The notes beneath the pieces were generated by a model. The model had not been told where the DNA came from. It saw nothing but the letters and a program-made list of their open reading frames with translations, and did no database searches. Positions 8,953 to 15,837 of a stretch of 64,000 bases of DNA are shown here, in pieces (within the stretch, counting starts at the first letter, position 1; every line of letters begins with the position of its first letter). The stretch is from contig KE159796.1 of NCBI GenBank assembly GCA_000403475.2, positions 127,570 through 191,569 of the forward strand, given 5' to 3'. Origin of the DNA: Lachnospiraceae bacterium MD308 (GTDB lineage: Bacteria > Bacillota > Clostridia > Lachnospirales > Lachnospiraceae). The position numbers and the translations under genes are program-made.

Positions 8953-8995
8953 AAAGGGCATATTTACAGATTATATATGAACGGAGGAGTTTACG

Positions 8996-10021
8996 ATGGA
9001 GAAGAAGAACATTGACTGGTCCAATCTTGGATTCGGTTATATTGAGACGGATAAAAGATACGTTTCCAATTACAAGGACGGAGCGTGGGATGAGGGTATG
9101 CTTACCTCCGATTCAAATGTGGTGATCAACGAGTGTGCATGTGTGCTGCAGTATGCCCAGACATGCTTTGAAGGGCTTAAGGCTTACACGACGGAGGACG
9201 GGCGCATCGTGACTTTCCGCCCTGACCTTAATGCAGAGCGGATGGCCAATACGGCGACACGCCTTGAGATGCCGGCATTCCCGGAGGAGCGGTTTGTGGA
9301 GGCGGTCAGGCAGGTTGTGAAGGAGAACGCGGCGTATGTTCCGCCTTTTGGCTCCGGGGCAACTCTCTATATCCGGCCGTACCTGTTTGGCTCTAATGCG
9401 GTTATCGGCGTGAAACCTGCGGATGAGTATCAGTTCCGTGTGTTCACGACACCGGTAGGCCCGTATTTTAAAGGCGGCGCAAAGCCTATTACCATTAGGG
9501 TCTGTGATTTTGACCGGGCGGCGCCCCACGGAACGGGCCATGTAAAGGCCGGGCTTAACTATGCCATGAGCCTGTATGCGATCATGGATGCCCACAGGCA
9601 GGGATTTGACGAGAATATGTACTTAGACGCGGCTACCAGGACGAAAGTTGAGGAGACAGGCGGCGCAAATTTCCTGTTTGTCACGAAGGACGGGAAAGTG
9701 GTAACGCCGAAGTCAGACACGATATTGCCTTCAATCACAAGGCGTTCCCTGATGCATGTGGCGAAGGAATATTTAGGGTACGAAGTAGAAGAGCGGGAAG
9801 TGTACTTAGATGAGGTGAAGGATTTTGCGGAGTGCGGACTTTGCGGCACAGCGGCAGTCATCTCCCCGGTAGGCAAGATCGTAGACCACGGGAAGGAAAT
9901 CTGTTTCCCAAGCGGCATGGAGGATATGGGTCCGGTTACGAAGAAACTATATGATACGCTTACCGGAATTCAGATGGGAAGAATCGAGGCTCCAAAAGGA
10001 TGGATCTGCGAGATCTGCTAA
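8996..10021 (+). CDS. ilvE: Branched-chain amino acid aminotransferase
   Basis: PLP enzyme that transfers the amino group between glutamate and the 2-oxo acids of Leu, Ile and Val. Fold-type IV signatures are present: CFEGLKAY near residue 60, the PLP lysine K184 in HVKAGLNYA, and the EETGGANFLF loop. The 341-residue length fits the longer BCAT subgroup (TIGR01123). CGGAGGAG precedes the start. A promoter upstream and a strong terminator downstream make it monocistronic. Confidence 0.95.
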   Translation: MEKKNIDWSNLGFGYIETDKRYVSNYKDGAWDEGMLTSDSNVVINECACVLQYAQTCFEGLKAYTTEDGRIVTFRPDLNAERMANTATRLEMPAFPEERFVEAVRQVVKENAAYVPPFGSGATLYIRPYLFGSNAVIGVKPADEYQFRVFTTPVGPYFKGGAKPITIRVCDFDRAAPHGTGHVKAGLNYAMSLYAIMDAHRQGFDENMYLDAATRTKVEETGGANFLFVTKDGKVVTPKSDTILPSITRRSLMHVAKEYLGYEVEEREVYLDEVKDFAECGLCGTAAVISPVGKIVDHGKEICFPSGMEDMGPVTKKLYDTLTGIQMGRIEAPKGWICEIC

Positions 10022-10124
10022 TCAAAGCGCAGATGGCAGAGTGACGGCAGCAAGCCGGATCTGCGGAAAATACAGAGAGTACAGAGAATACACAGGATAG
10101 ATAGGGTACAAAAAATCAGGAGAA

Positions 10125-10179
10125 TGCCCGGAGGGGTTTTGCCAATCAGGAGTTGGCAAGGCTCATCCGGGTGTTTTTG
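10125..10179 (+). terminator. Rho-independent terminator of ilvE
   Basis: Nested hairpin with outer arms GCCCGGA/TCCGGGT and an inner stem TTGCCAA/TTGGCAA, followed by GTTTTTG. Confidence 0.75.
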
Positions 10180-10213
10180 TTTGTTTCATACAGGCAGGAT
10201 AAAATAATTTAAA

Positions 10214-10266
10214 ATAAACAGTATATAACAGTTGACAACTGTTTAAAACTGTTATATACTGTTTAT
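10214..10266. promoter_or_regulatory. Operator of the GntR/ABC operon: 20-bp perfect inverted repeat
   Basis: Arms 10214-10233 and 10247-10266 are exact reverse complements, separated by 13 nt. The spacer contributes a further small palindrome (CAGTTG-A-CAACTG). The half-site AACTGT/ACAGTT is repeated several times. The whole repeat covers the promoter boxes of the downstream operon, as expected for YtrA-type autoregulation. Confidence 0.75.
10232..10260 (+). promoter_or_regulatory. Promoter of the GntR/ABC operon
   Basis: TTGACA (10232-10237), exactly 17 nt, TATACT (10255-10260). Both boxes lie inside the inverted repeat, so repressor and RNA polymerase would compete directly. Confidence 0.8.
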
Positions 10267-10283
10267 AACGAAGGGGGGATAGG

Positions 10284-10655
10284 ATGAAATTGATTATCAG
10301 TCATTCTTCCATGCAGCCAATCTACGAACAGATCGTGGAGCAGATTAAGGGGCAGATTGTAAAGGGAGACCTTAAGGCGGACACGGCGCTGCCGTCGGTG
10401 CGGACGCTGGCTAAGGAATTGAAGGTCAGCGCCTTGACGGTGAAAAAGGCATATGACGGGCTGGAGGCGGAAGGATTTGTCATAACGGTTCACGGAAAGG
10501 GCAGTTTTGTGGCGTTTGCCAACCAGCAGATGATGCTGGAAGAAAAGAAAAAGGAAGTGGAGGCTGATCTGGAGGGCGCGATACGCAAGGGCAGGAGCTG
10601 CGGCATGACGGATCAGGAGCTTGAGGAGTTATTTCATATTGTTTTGGAGGAATAA
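10284..10655 (+). CDS. GntR family transcriptional regulator, YtrA subfamily
   Basis: Winged helix-turn-helix repressor. An N-terminal HTH of the GntR type is clear (QPIYEQIVEQIKGQI, LPSVRTLAKELKVS, EGFVITVHGKGSFV), and only a short ~45-residue tail follows. That short tail, with no effector domain, defines the YtrA subfamily. AAGGGGGG lies upstream. It is followed within 3 nt by an ABC ATPase gene and then a permease, the standard YtrA operon layout. It probably binds the large inverted repeat over its own promoter. Confidence 0.9.
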   Translation: MKLIISHSSMQPIYEQIVEQIKGQIVKGDLKADTALPSVRTLAKELKVSALTVKKAYDGLEAEGFVITVHGKGSFVAFANQQMMLEEKKKEVEADLEGAIRKGRSCGMTDQELEELFHIVLEE

Positions 10656-10658
10656 AAG

Positions 10659-11504
10659 ATGCTGCGATTGGAAAATGTGAGAAAGAAATATAAAGACTTT
10701 GAGCTGGATGTTACGATGGAAGTAAAGCCTGGCCGCGTCACCGGGCTGATCGGAAGGAACGGGGCGGGAAAGACGACTGCGTTTAAGGCTGCGCTGGGCT
10801 TGATCCGAACGGAGGGAGGGGAGATTTCCATGCTGGGGAAACCTCTTTCTAAGCTCAGTGAAAAGGATCGGGAGAGAATCGGTGTGGTGCTGTCGGATTC
10901 CGGGTTCAGCGGCTACCTGAAGATAAAGGATCTGGTAGTGATTTTAAGGAACCTTTACTCCGGATTTGACGAGGAGTATTTTACCGGGAAATGTAAGAGT
11001 TTCGGCCTTCCTTTTGATAAGCGGATCAAGGACTTTTCCACCGGCATGAAACGAAGGCTCCACGTTGCGGCGGCGCTTTCCCACCATGCGGATCTCCTCA
11101 TTATGGATGAGCCGACGGCGGGCATGGATGTGATCGCGAGGGATGAACTTCTTACTATGATCCGGGAATACATGGAGGCGGAGGAACGCTCGGTTCTTAT
11201 AAGCTCCCACATTTCCGGGGATTTAGAAGGGCTGTGCGACGACATTTACCTGATTGATGAGGGGAAGGTGATCCTTCACGAGGACACGGATGTGCTGCTT
11301 GATGAGTACGGCATACTGAAAGTGACAAAGGAGCAGTATGAGGCGATGGATAAAAGTTTCCTGGTGTGCCGGAGAAAAGAGGAGTTCGGGTATAGCTGCC
11401 TGACGAAGGAAAAGCAGTTTTATATGGAAAATTACCCGGATATTGTAGTGGAAAAGGGTTCGGTTGACGGTGTGATGACAATGATGATTCGAGGTGAAAG
11501 ATGA
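10659..11504 (+). CDS. ABC transporter ATP-binding protein (YtrB-like)
   Basis: ATPase subunit of an ABC-2 type exporter. Walker A GRNGAGKTT (near residues 33-41), signature region FSTGMKRRL in place of the common LSGGQ, Walker B LLIMDEPTAG and an H-loop after SVLISSH are all present. The ~65 residues past the H-loop region are typical of bacitracin/lantibiotic-type resistance ATPases. The permease gene overlaps its stop by 4 nt (ATGA), so translation is coupled. The substrate is unknown; related operons respond to cell-wall antibiotics. Confidence 0.92.
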   Translation: MLRLENVRKKYKDFELDVTMEVKPGRVTGLIGRNGAGKTTAFKAALGLIRTEGGEISMLGKPLSKLSEKDRERIGVVLSDSGFSGYLKIKDLVVILRNLYSGFDEEYFTGKCKSFGLPFDKRIKDFSTGMKRRLHVAAALSHHADLLIMDEPTAGMDVIARDELLTMIREYMEAEERSVLISSHISGDLEGLCDDIYLIDEGKVILHEDTDVLLDEYGILKVTKEQYEAMDKSFLVCRRKEEFGYSCLTKEKQFYMENYPDIVVEKGSVDGVMTMMIRGER

Positions 11505-12139
11505 TGAAGGGATTGCTGATGAAAGATTTAAAACTGATGCTGACACAGTTTGCTTTTTTTATTTTATTGCCGGCAGTAGGAGCGGTGTTTGTAGTGCCTA
11601 CCGGGGAGATGAGCATGGGATTTGGCTATATCACAGCGATTTCCGGGCTTATCGGGGTGACGACGGTCAATTATGACTCCTATGACAATGGATTTGCATA
11701 TCTGTTCACTCTTCCTGTAAGCCGCAGGGGATATGTGAAGGAAAAATATATCTTTGCCGCGCTGTCTTCTGTGGCGGTGATGATGGCTGTCGGGGTTTTC
11801 ATGTGGGCGCTCATGGCGGCGGTGCATCCGGAAAATGCTTATGCTTTCACAGATTTCCTTGGGGATATGGAGAACTCTTATCTGATTGCCCTGACGGCGC
11901 TGGCATTCATGTTGCCGGTATTCTTAAAATTCGGGGCGGAAAAAAGCCGGTTTGTACTCCTGATCATTGCCGGGATATTCATGGGAGTGATGATTGGCGT
12001 CTCCCAGGTGGAGGCACTGCGGGATGTTGAGCTTGGCAGGGGGAACTGGGCGAGGGTGATAACGCCGATTTTGTGCCTGGTGTGGCTTTCTGCATCTTAT
12101 CTGATTTCTGTCAGGATTATGGAGAAGAAAGATTTTTAA
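11501..12139 (+). CDS. ABC-2 type transporter permease
   Basis: Membrane subunit with about six hydrophobic spans over 212 residues, beginning MKGLLMKDLKLMLTQ, the usual start of small ABC-2 permeases in YtrA operons. The FTLPVSRRGYVKEKY segment matches the cytoplasmic coupling region seen in this group. ATG 11501 overlaps the ATPase stop; ATG 11504 is equally possible. It pairs with the preceding ATPase. A hairpin 20 nt downstream ends the operon. Confidence 0.88.
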   Translation: MMKGLLMKDLKLMLTQFAFFILLPAVGAVFVVPTGEMSMGFGYITAISGLIGVTTVNYDSYDNGFAYLFTLPVSRRGYVKEKYIFAALSSVAVMMAVGVFMWALMAAVHPENAYAFTDFLGDMENSYLIALTALAFMLPVFLKFGAEKSRFVLLIIAGIFMGVMIGVSQVEALRDVELGRGNWARVITPILCLVWLSASYLISVRIMEKKDF

Positions 12140-12159
12140 AATGCTTTTTGATTTTTGGT

Positions 12160-12200
12160 ATAAGGCGGGGCTTTGAAAAAATGAGGCTCCACCTTATAAT
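12160..12200 (+). terminator. Probable terminator of the GntR/ABC operon
   Basis: A long stem (arms begin ATAAGG and end CCTTAT, about 14 pairs with one mismatch and some G-U pairs) is followed by a weak T-containing tail. Confidence 0.45.
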
Positions 12201-12347
12201 AGTTTTGTAAAAAGAGCAGAAATATGGTATGATAAAAAACAATTATATTTTCGGGATTTCTATTACTCTTATTCTAGAGAGTATCCGGGTGTATTCGCCC
12301 AATAATGTTCCCAAATGAGAAAAAATATACAATAAGGGGTGATCTGT

Positions 12348-12452
12348 ATGCCTGAAACTGACCTAGCGCCTGAAAATCGAATGACAAAAATGACGAGAAA
12401 CGCTATAATAAAAGAAAGGAATAAAGATGGGCAGAAAAGAAAAAATATATGA
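12348..12452 (+). CDS. Candidate 34-residue leader ORF before hicA
   Basis: ATG 12348 has an AAGGGGTGATC Shine-Dalgarno, better than that of many genes here, and opens a 34-codon frame that overlaps the first 26 nt of hicA in another frame. The product is highly charged with no recognisable domain. It may be a translated leader or chance. The hicAB promoter proposed at 12381-12409 lies inside it, which argues against it being part of the same mRNA. Confidence 0.25.
   Translation: MPETDLAPENRMTKMTRNAIIKERNKDGQKRKNI
12381..12409 (+). promoter_or_regulatory. Promoter of hicAB
   Basis: ATGACA (12381-12386), 17-nt spacer, TATAAT (12404-12409), 17 nt before the hicA ATG, leaving a very short leader. 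Confidence 0.6.
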
Positions 12453-12675
12453 AAAGGTTATGAGCGGAAAGTCTGACAGTAATATTGATTTCTCAGATTT
12501 CAGGTATATGATTCAATCTATGGGATTTAGAGAGAGAATCCGTGGGGATCATTATTTTATGAGCAGGGGAGACATGCTGGAGAGGATCAATATACAGCCT
12601 AAAGGCAACAAAGCGAAACCGTATCAGGTTAAGCAGATCAGGGAACTTATTAAAAAATATAAGCTGGAGGTGTAG
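12427..12675 (+). CDS. hicA: HicA-like toxin (mRNA interferase)
   Basis: Predicted ribosome-independent RNase toxin of a type II toxin-antitoxin pair. The 82-residue protein has the double-stranded-RNA-binding-like HicA fold signature, with the active-site histidine in RGDHYFM and the conserved end IQPKGNKAKPYQVKQIRELI. Classic HicA is ~60-80 aa. AAAGGA precedes ATG. The antitoxin gene starts 2 nt after the stop, in the canonical toxin-first order. Confidence 0.88.
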   Translation: MGRKEKIYEKVMSGKSDSNIDFSDFRYMIQSMGFRERIRGDHYFMSRGDMLERINIQPKGNKAKPYQVKQIRELIKKYKLEV

Positions 12676-12677
12676 GC

Positions 12678-12890
12678 ATGGCAGATTATAAATACCAGAT
12701 GATTATTACTTGGAGCGATGAAGATCAGGCATTTCTTGTAGATGTTCCGGATCTTCCGGGCTGCAAAGCAGATGGGAAGACAGTGGTAGATGCTGTAAAA
12801 AATGCAAATATCGTGATTGATGAATGGATTGAATATGCAAAAGAAGATGGGATTGCCATTCCGAAACCGACGAAAAAATTATATGTGTAA
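12678..12890 (+). CDS. hicB: HicB-like antitoxin
   Basis: Antitoxin partner of the preceding HicA. The 70-residue protein shows the HicB partial RNase H-like fold: YKYQMIITWSDEDQAFLVDVPDLPGC, then the helix around VVDAVKNANIVIDEWI and PIPKPT. No C-terminal ribbon-helix-helix or HTH domain is present, so DNA binding and autoregulation by this protein alone are uncertain. GGAGGTG lies in the hicA 3' end. A perfect 10-bp hairpin (12918-12944) follows. Confidence 0.88.
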   Translation: MADYKYQMIITWSDEDQAFLVDVPDLPGCKADGKTVVDAVKNANIVIDEWIEYAKEDGIAIPKPTKKLYV

Positions 12891-12917
12891 CGCGTCTTTG
12901 GGATGGGAAATGCAGTT

Positions 12918-12944
12918 CGGGCCGGATGACGCTTATCCGGCCCG
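12918..12944. terminator. Perfect 10-bp hairpin between hicB and tetR
   Basis: CGGGCCGGAT and ATCCGGCCCG with a 7-nt loop, located between two convergent genes and overlapping the last codons of the tetR gene. There is no T-run on either side, so termination would be weak. Confidence 0.4.
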
Positions 12945-13532
12945 GTGGCTTTGTATGATCAGTCTCACTGACCGGTACAAAAAAGGCTTATATGTTTCGA
13001 TTGGAAGCGGCTCGTTATAAAGGATGGAATTGTATCCGGCGGAGCCTGCCAGCTCTACGATGGTGAAGAGCATGACGTCGACATCTGCGTAGGAGTAGGC
13101 ATCCGCCTCTACCAGCTGCAAGAACTTATCATAAAATTCACGGTCGCTGCTCTCGCCGGTCAGCAATGCGGAGCGCAGCGCGCCCATCACCAGGTTCTTT
13201 GAGATGAAGTTTAAGAGGGGCTTGTTTTCTACAAGCATATCAATGATGTGGTTGATGATAAAGATAAGCTCGTCCTCCAGCCCGGTGATGCCGGATTCTT
13301 CCAGCGCCGCCCCGGCGGCGGTGAAAAGCTCATTGGTCTTGTGGACGATGAGCTTGTTTTTTACATCGTATTTATCTTTAAAATACAAGTAAAAGGTTCC
13401 CTTGGCAACCGCCGCTTTTTCCACGATATCGGAGATGGCGGTGGAGTTGATGCCTTTTGTGGTGAACAGTTCGTAGGCGGCGTTAAAAAGCGCCTCTTTT
13501 TTCTTTTTTTTATTTTCATCTACTTTTCCCAT
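12933..13532 (-). CDS. TetR/AcrR family transcriptional regulator
   Basis: One-component repressor of 199 residues. The N-terminal HTH is clear (ALFNAAYELFTTKGINSTA, then AAVAKGTFYLYFKDKYDV). The C-terminal ligand-binding domain is not specific enough to name a ligand. GGAAGGGAG precedes ATG 13532. It is divergent from an MMPL transporter gene, and four matching palindromes fill the gap, one of them on its own -35 box. It therefore very likely represses itself and the transporter operon. Confidence 0.92.
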   Translation of the reverse strand: MGKVDENKKKKKEALFNAAYELFTTKGINSTAISDIVEKAAVAKGTFYLYFKDKYDVKNKLIVHKTNELFTAAGAALEESGITGLEDELIFIINHIIDMLVENKPLLNFISKNLVMGALRSALLTGESSDREFYDKFLQLVEADAYSYADVDVMLFTIVELAGSAGYNSILYNEPLPIETYKPFLYRSVRLIIQSHRAG

Positions 13533-13588
13533 AAAAGCAGCTCCCTTCCGGCTGTGAAATCTATAATATAAATCAAGTGTTAATTTGT

Positions 13589-13617
13589 ATTATATTAGCA
13601 GAATGACCAAAAGTCAA
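13589..13617 (-). promoter_or_regulatory. Promoter of the tetR gene
   Basis: On the minus strand: TTGACT (13617-13612), 17 nt, TATAAT (13594-13589). Palindrome 1 overlaps its -35 box. Confidence 0.75.
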
Positions 13618-13702
13618 ATAAATATGACCAAAAGTCAAAAAATATATTGACTAATGGTCATATTTGCGTTATAGTACATTCAGAAAGAATGACCAACAGT
13701 CA
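13604..13702. promoter_or_regulatory. Four TGAC-N5-GTCA operators of the TetR regulator
   Basis: Palindromes at 13604-13616 and 13625-13637 (both TGACCAAAAGTCA), 13648-13660 (TGACTAATGGTCA) and 13690-13702 (TGACCAACAGTCA). Centres are 21, 23 and 42 bp apart, so all face roughly the same side of the helix. Copies overlap the -35 boxes of both divergent promoters and one lies just past the start site of the rightward operon. Confidence 0.8.
13647..13675 (+). promoter_or_regulatory. Promoter of the MMPL operon
   Basis: TTGACT (13647-13652), exactly 17 nt, TATAGT (13670-13675). Palindrome 3 covers the -35 box. Confidence 0.78.
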
Positions 13703-13725
13703 TAACAGAAAGGGAGAATAGTGGA

Positions 13726-15837
13726 ATGAATAAGTTTGGAAAGGCGGTAGTAAAGTGCAGGGTTGTCATTCTGATTACCAGTATATTACTGCTCGTTCCG
13801 GCAGTGTTCGGATACATCCTGACGAGAGTGAACTATGATGTGCTCACTTATCTGCCGAAAGAGATTGAGACGATGCAGGGGCAGGATATCATGATTGAGG
13901 ATTTTGGTATCGGTGCATTTTCCATGCTGATGGTAGACGGGATGGAGCCGAAGGAAGTAGCGGCTTTAAAAGCCGAGGTTGAGAAGGTAGAACATGTAGA
14001 GAAAGTGCTGTGGTATGATTCTGTCGCAGACATTTCCATGCCTCAAAGTATGCTGCCGGATAAGGTTTATAAAGTGTTTAATTCGGATAAGGGGACGATG
14101 ATGGCAGTATTTTTCGATGAAGGTACATCGTCGGACGGCACGATGGAGGCAATCGGAAAGATTCGTAAGCTGACCGGGAAGCAGTGCTTCTTAAGCGGTA
14201 TGTCGGCGATTGTTACCGATACGAAGGAGCTGTCGGAGCGGGAGACGCCAATCTATGTGCTGATTGCGGTTATCCTTTCGTCGGTCGTCCTTGGGGTTAC
14301 GATGGAATCCTTTGTGGTGCCGATCTTATTCCTGCTTAGTATCGGGCTTGCAATTATCTATAACCTGGGAAGCAATATTATGTTCGGGGAGATTTCTTAT
14401 ATTACAAAAGCGTTGGCGGCGGTGCTGCAGCTTGGGGTTACGATGGATTATTCCATCTTCCTGATGCACAGCTATGAGGAGCAGCAGGCAGAGTGCGGCG
14501 GAGATAAGAAAGAAGCCATGGCCTGCGCCATCACTCAGACATTTTCCTCGGTCATCGGAAGCTCCATTACGACGGTTGCCGGGTTTGTCGCACTGTGTTT
14601 TATGAGCTTTACTCTTGGAAAGGATATCGGTATCGTCATGGCGAAGGGTGTGGTTCTTGGCGTTATCACTTGTGTGACCATCTTGCCTTCGATGATACTA
14701 GTCTGCGACAAATTGATCGAAAAGACGAAGCACAAGCCGCTTCTTCCGAATATCAGCCGGATATCCCAGAAGGTGACGAAGCACTATCTTGTGTACGTGG
14801 CTCTGTTTCTTGTTCTTTTGTTCCCGGCTATTTACGGAAATAGCCACACAGGAGTCTACTACAATCTGGATGAGACACTGCCGAAGGAACTGCCATGTAT
14901 CATTGCCAACGAGAAGCTTAAGGAAGATTATGATATGAATACGACTCATATCCTTCTGGTTGACAGTGATGTGCCTTCTCCGGATGTGGGGAAGATGTTG
15001 AAAGAGATTGAGAAGGTGGACGGGGTAAAATGGGCGTTAGGACTCGACAGCCTTGTAGGCCCTGCCGTACCTTCAAACATGATTCCGGAGTCCGTGACGG
15101 AGCTTCTGAAGAATGATAAATACCAGATGGTACTCATTAATTCCATCTATAAGGTGGCATCGGATGAGGTAAATAAGCAGGTGGATGAGATCAATGAGGT
15201 GCTGGATAAGTACGATGAGGGCGCTATGCTTGTAGGGGAGGCGCCGCTGACGAAGGATTTGATTGATATCACGGATACTGATTTTAAGACGGTAAGTTTT
15301 GTGTCCATCGGAATTATCTTTGTGATCATATTCCTTTTGTTCCGGTCTGTATCGCTGCCGGTTATTCTGGTGGGCGTCATCGAATTTGCTATATTTGTGA
15401 ACATGGGAATTCCCTTCTACATTGGAACGACGCTTCCCTTCGTGGCATCTATCGTTATCGGGACAATTCAGCTTGGCGCTACCGTGGATTACGCCATACT
15501 GATGACCACCAGATATAAGCGGGAGAGAAGCCTTGGGGCGGCCAAATACGAGGCGGTTACTATCGCTCACCAGGCATCGGCGCAGTCTATCATCGTCAGC
15601 GCATTGAGCTTTTTTGCGGCAACGATTGGCGTCGGACTTTATTCCAATATTGACATGATCAGTTCCTTATGTATCCTGATGGCGAGGGGAGCAATCGTTA
15701 GTATGGTGGTCGTTGTGTTTGTACTGCCGTCTATGTTCATGGTATTTGACAAGGTGATTGTAAAAACAAGCAGCGGATTCCTGCCGAAAAGGCAGCAGAA
15801 AAATAAAGCAATAGGAGGTATAGCTCATGAAAAATAA
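13726..15837 (+). CDS. MMPL/RND family transporter
   Basis: Large membrane exporter of the MMPL/YdfJ type (703 aa). The architecture is duplicated: an N-terminal helix (residues 15-35), an extracytoplasmic loop, five clustered helices (~175-330), then a second helix near 350, a second loop and a second cluster (~525-690). Each cluster has the RND signature region (LGVTMDYSIFLMHSYEEQ; LGATVDYAILMTTRYKRE) with Asp-Tyr in helix 4, the likely proton relay. AAAGGGAG precedes ATG 13726. The next gene overlaps its end by 11 nt. The cargo is unknown; lipids, drugs or peptides are all possible. Confidence 0.9.
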   Translation: MNKFGKAVVKCRVVILITSILLLVPAVFGYILTRVNYDVLTYLPKEIETMQGQDIMIEDFGIGAFSMLMVDGMEPKEVAALKAEVEKVEHVEKVLWYDSVADISMPQSMLPDKVYKVFNSDKGTMMAVFFDEGTSSDGTMEAIGKIRKLTGKQCFLSGMSAIVTDTKELSERETPIYVLIAVILSSVVLGVTMESFVVPILFLLSIGLAIIYNLGSNIMFGEISYITKALAAVLQLGVTMDYSIFLMHSYEEQQAECGGDKKEAMACAITQTFSSVIGSSITTVAGFVALCFMSFTLGKDIGIVMAKGVVLGVITCVTILPSMILVCDKLIEKTKHKPLLPNISRISQKVTKHYLVYVALFLVLLFPAIYGNSHTGVYYNLDETLPKELPCIIANEKLKEDYDMNTTHILLVDSDVPSPDVGKMLKEIEKVDGVKWALGLDSLVGPAVPSNMIPESVTELLKNDKYQMVLINSIYKVASDEVNKQVDEINEVLDKYDEGAMLVGEAPLTKDLIDITDTDFKTVSFVSIGIIFVIIFLLFRSVSLPVILVGVIEFAIFVNMGIPFYIGTTLPFVASIVIGTIQLGATVDYAILMTTRYKRERSLGAAKYEAVTIAHQASAQSIIVSALSFFAATIGVGLYSNIDMISSLCILMARGAIVSMVVVVFVLPSMFMVFDKVIVKTSSGFLPKRQQKNKAIGGIAHEK

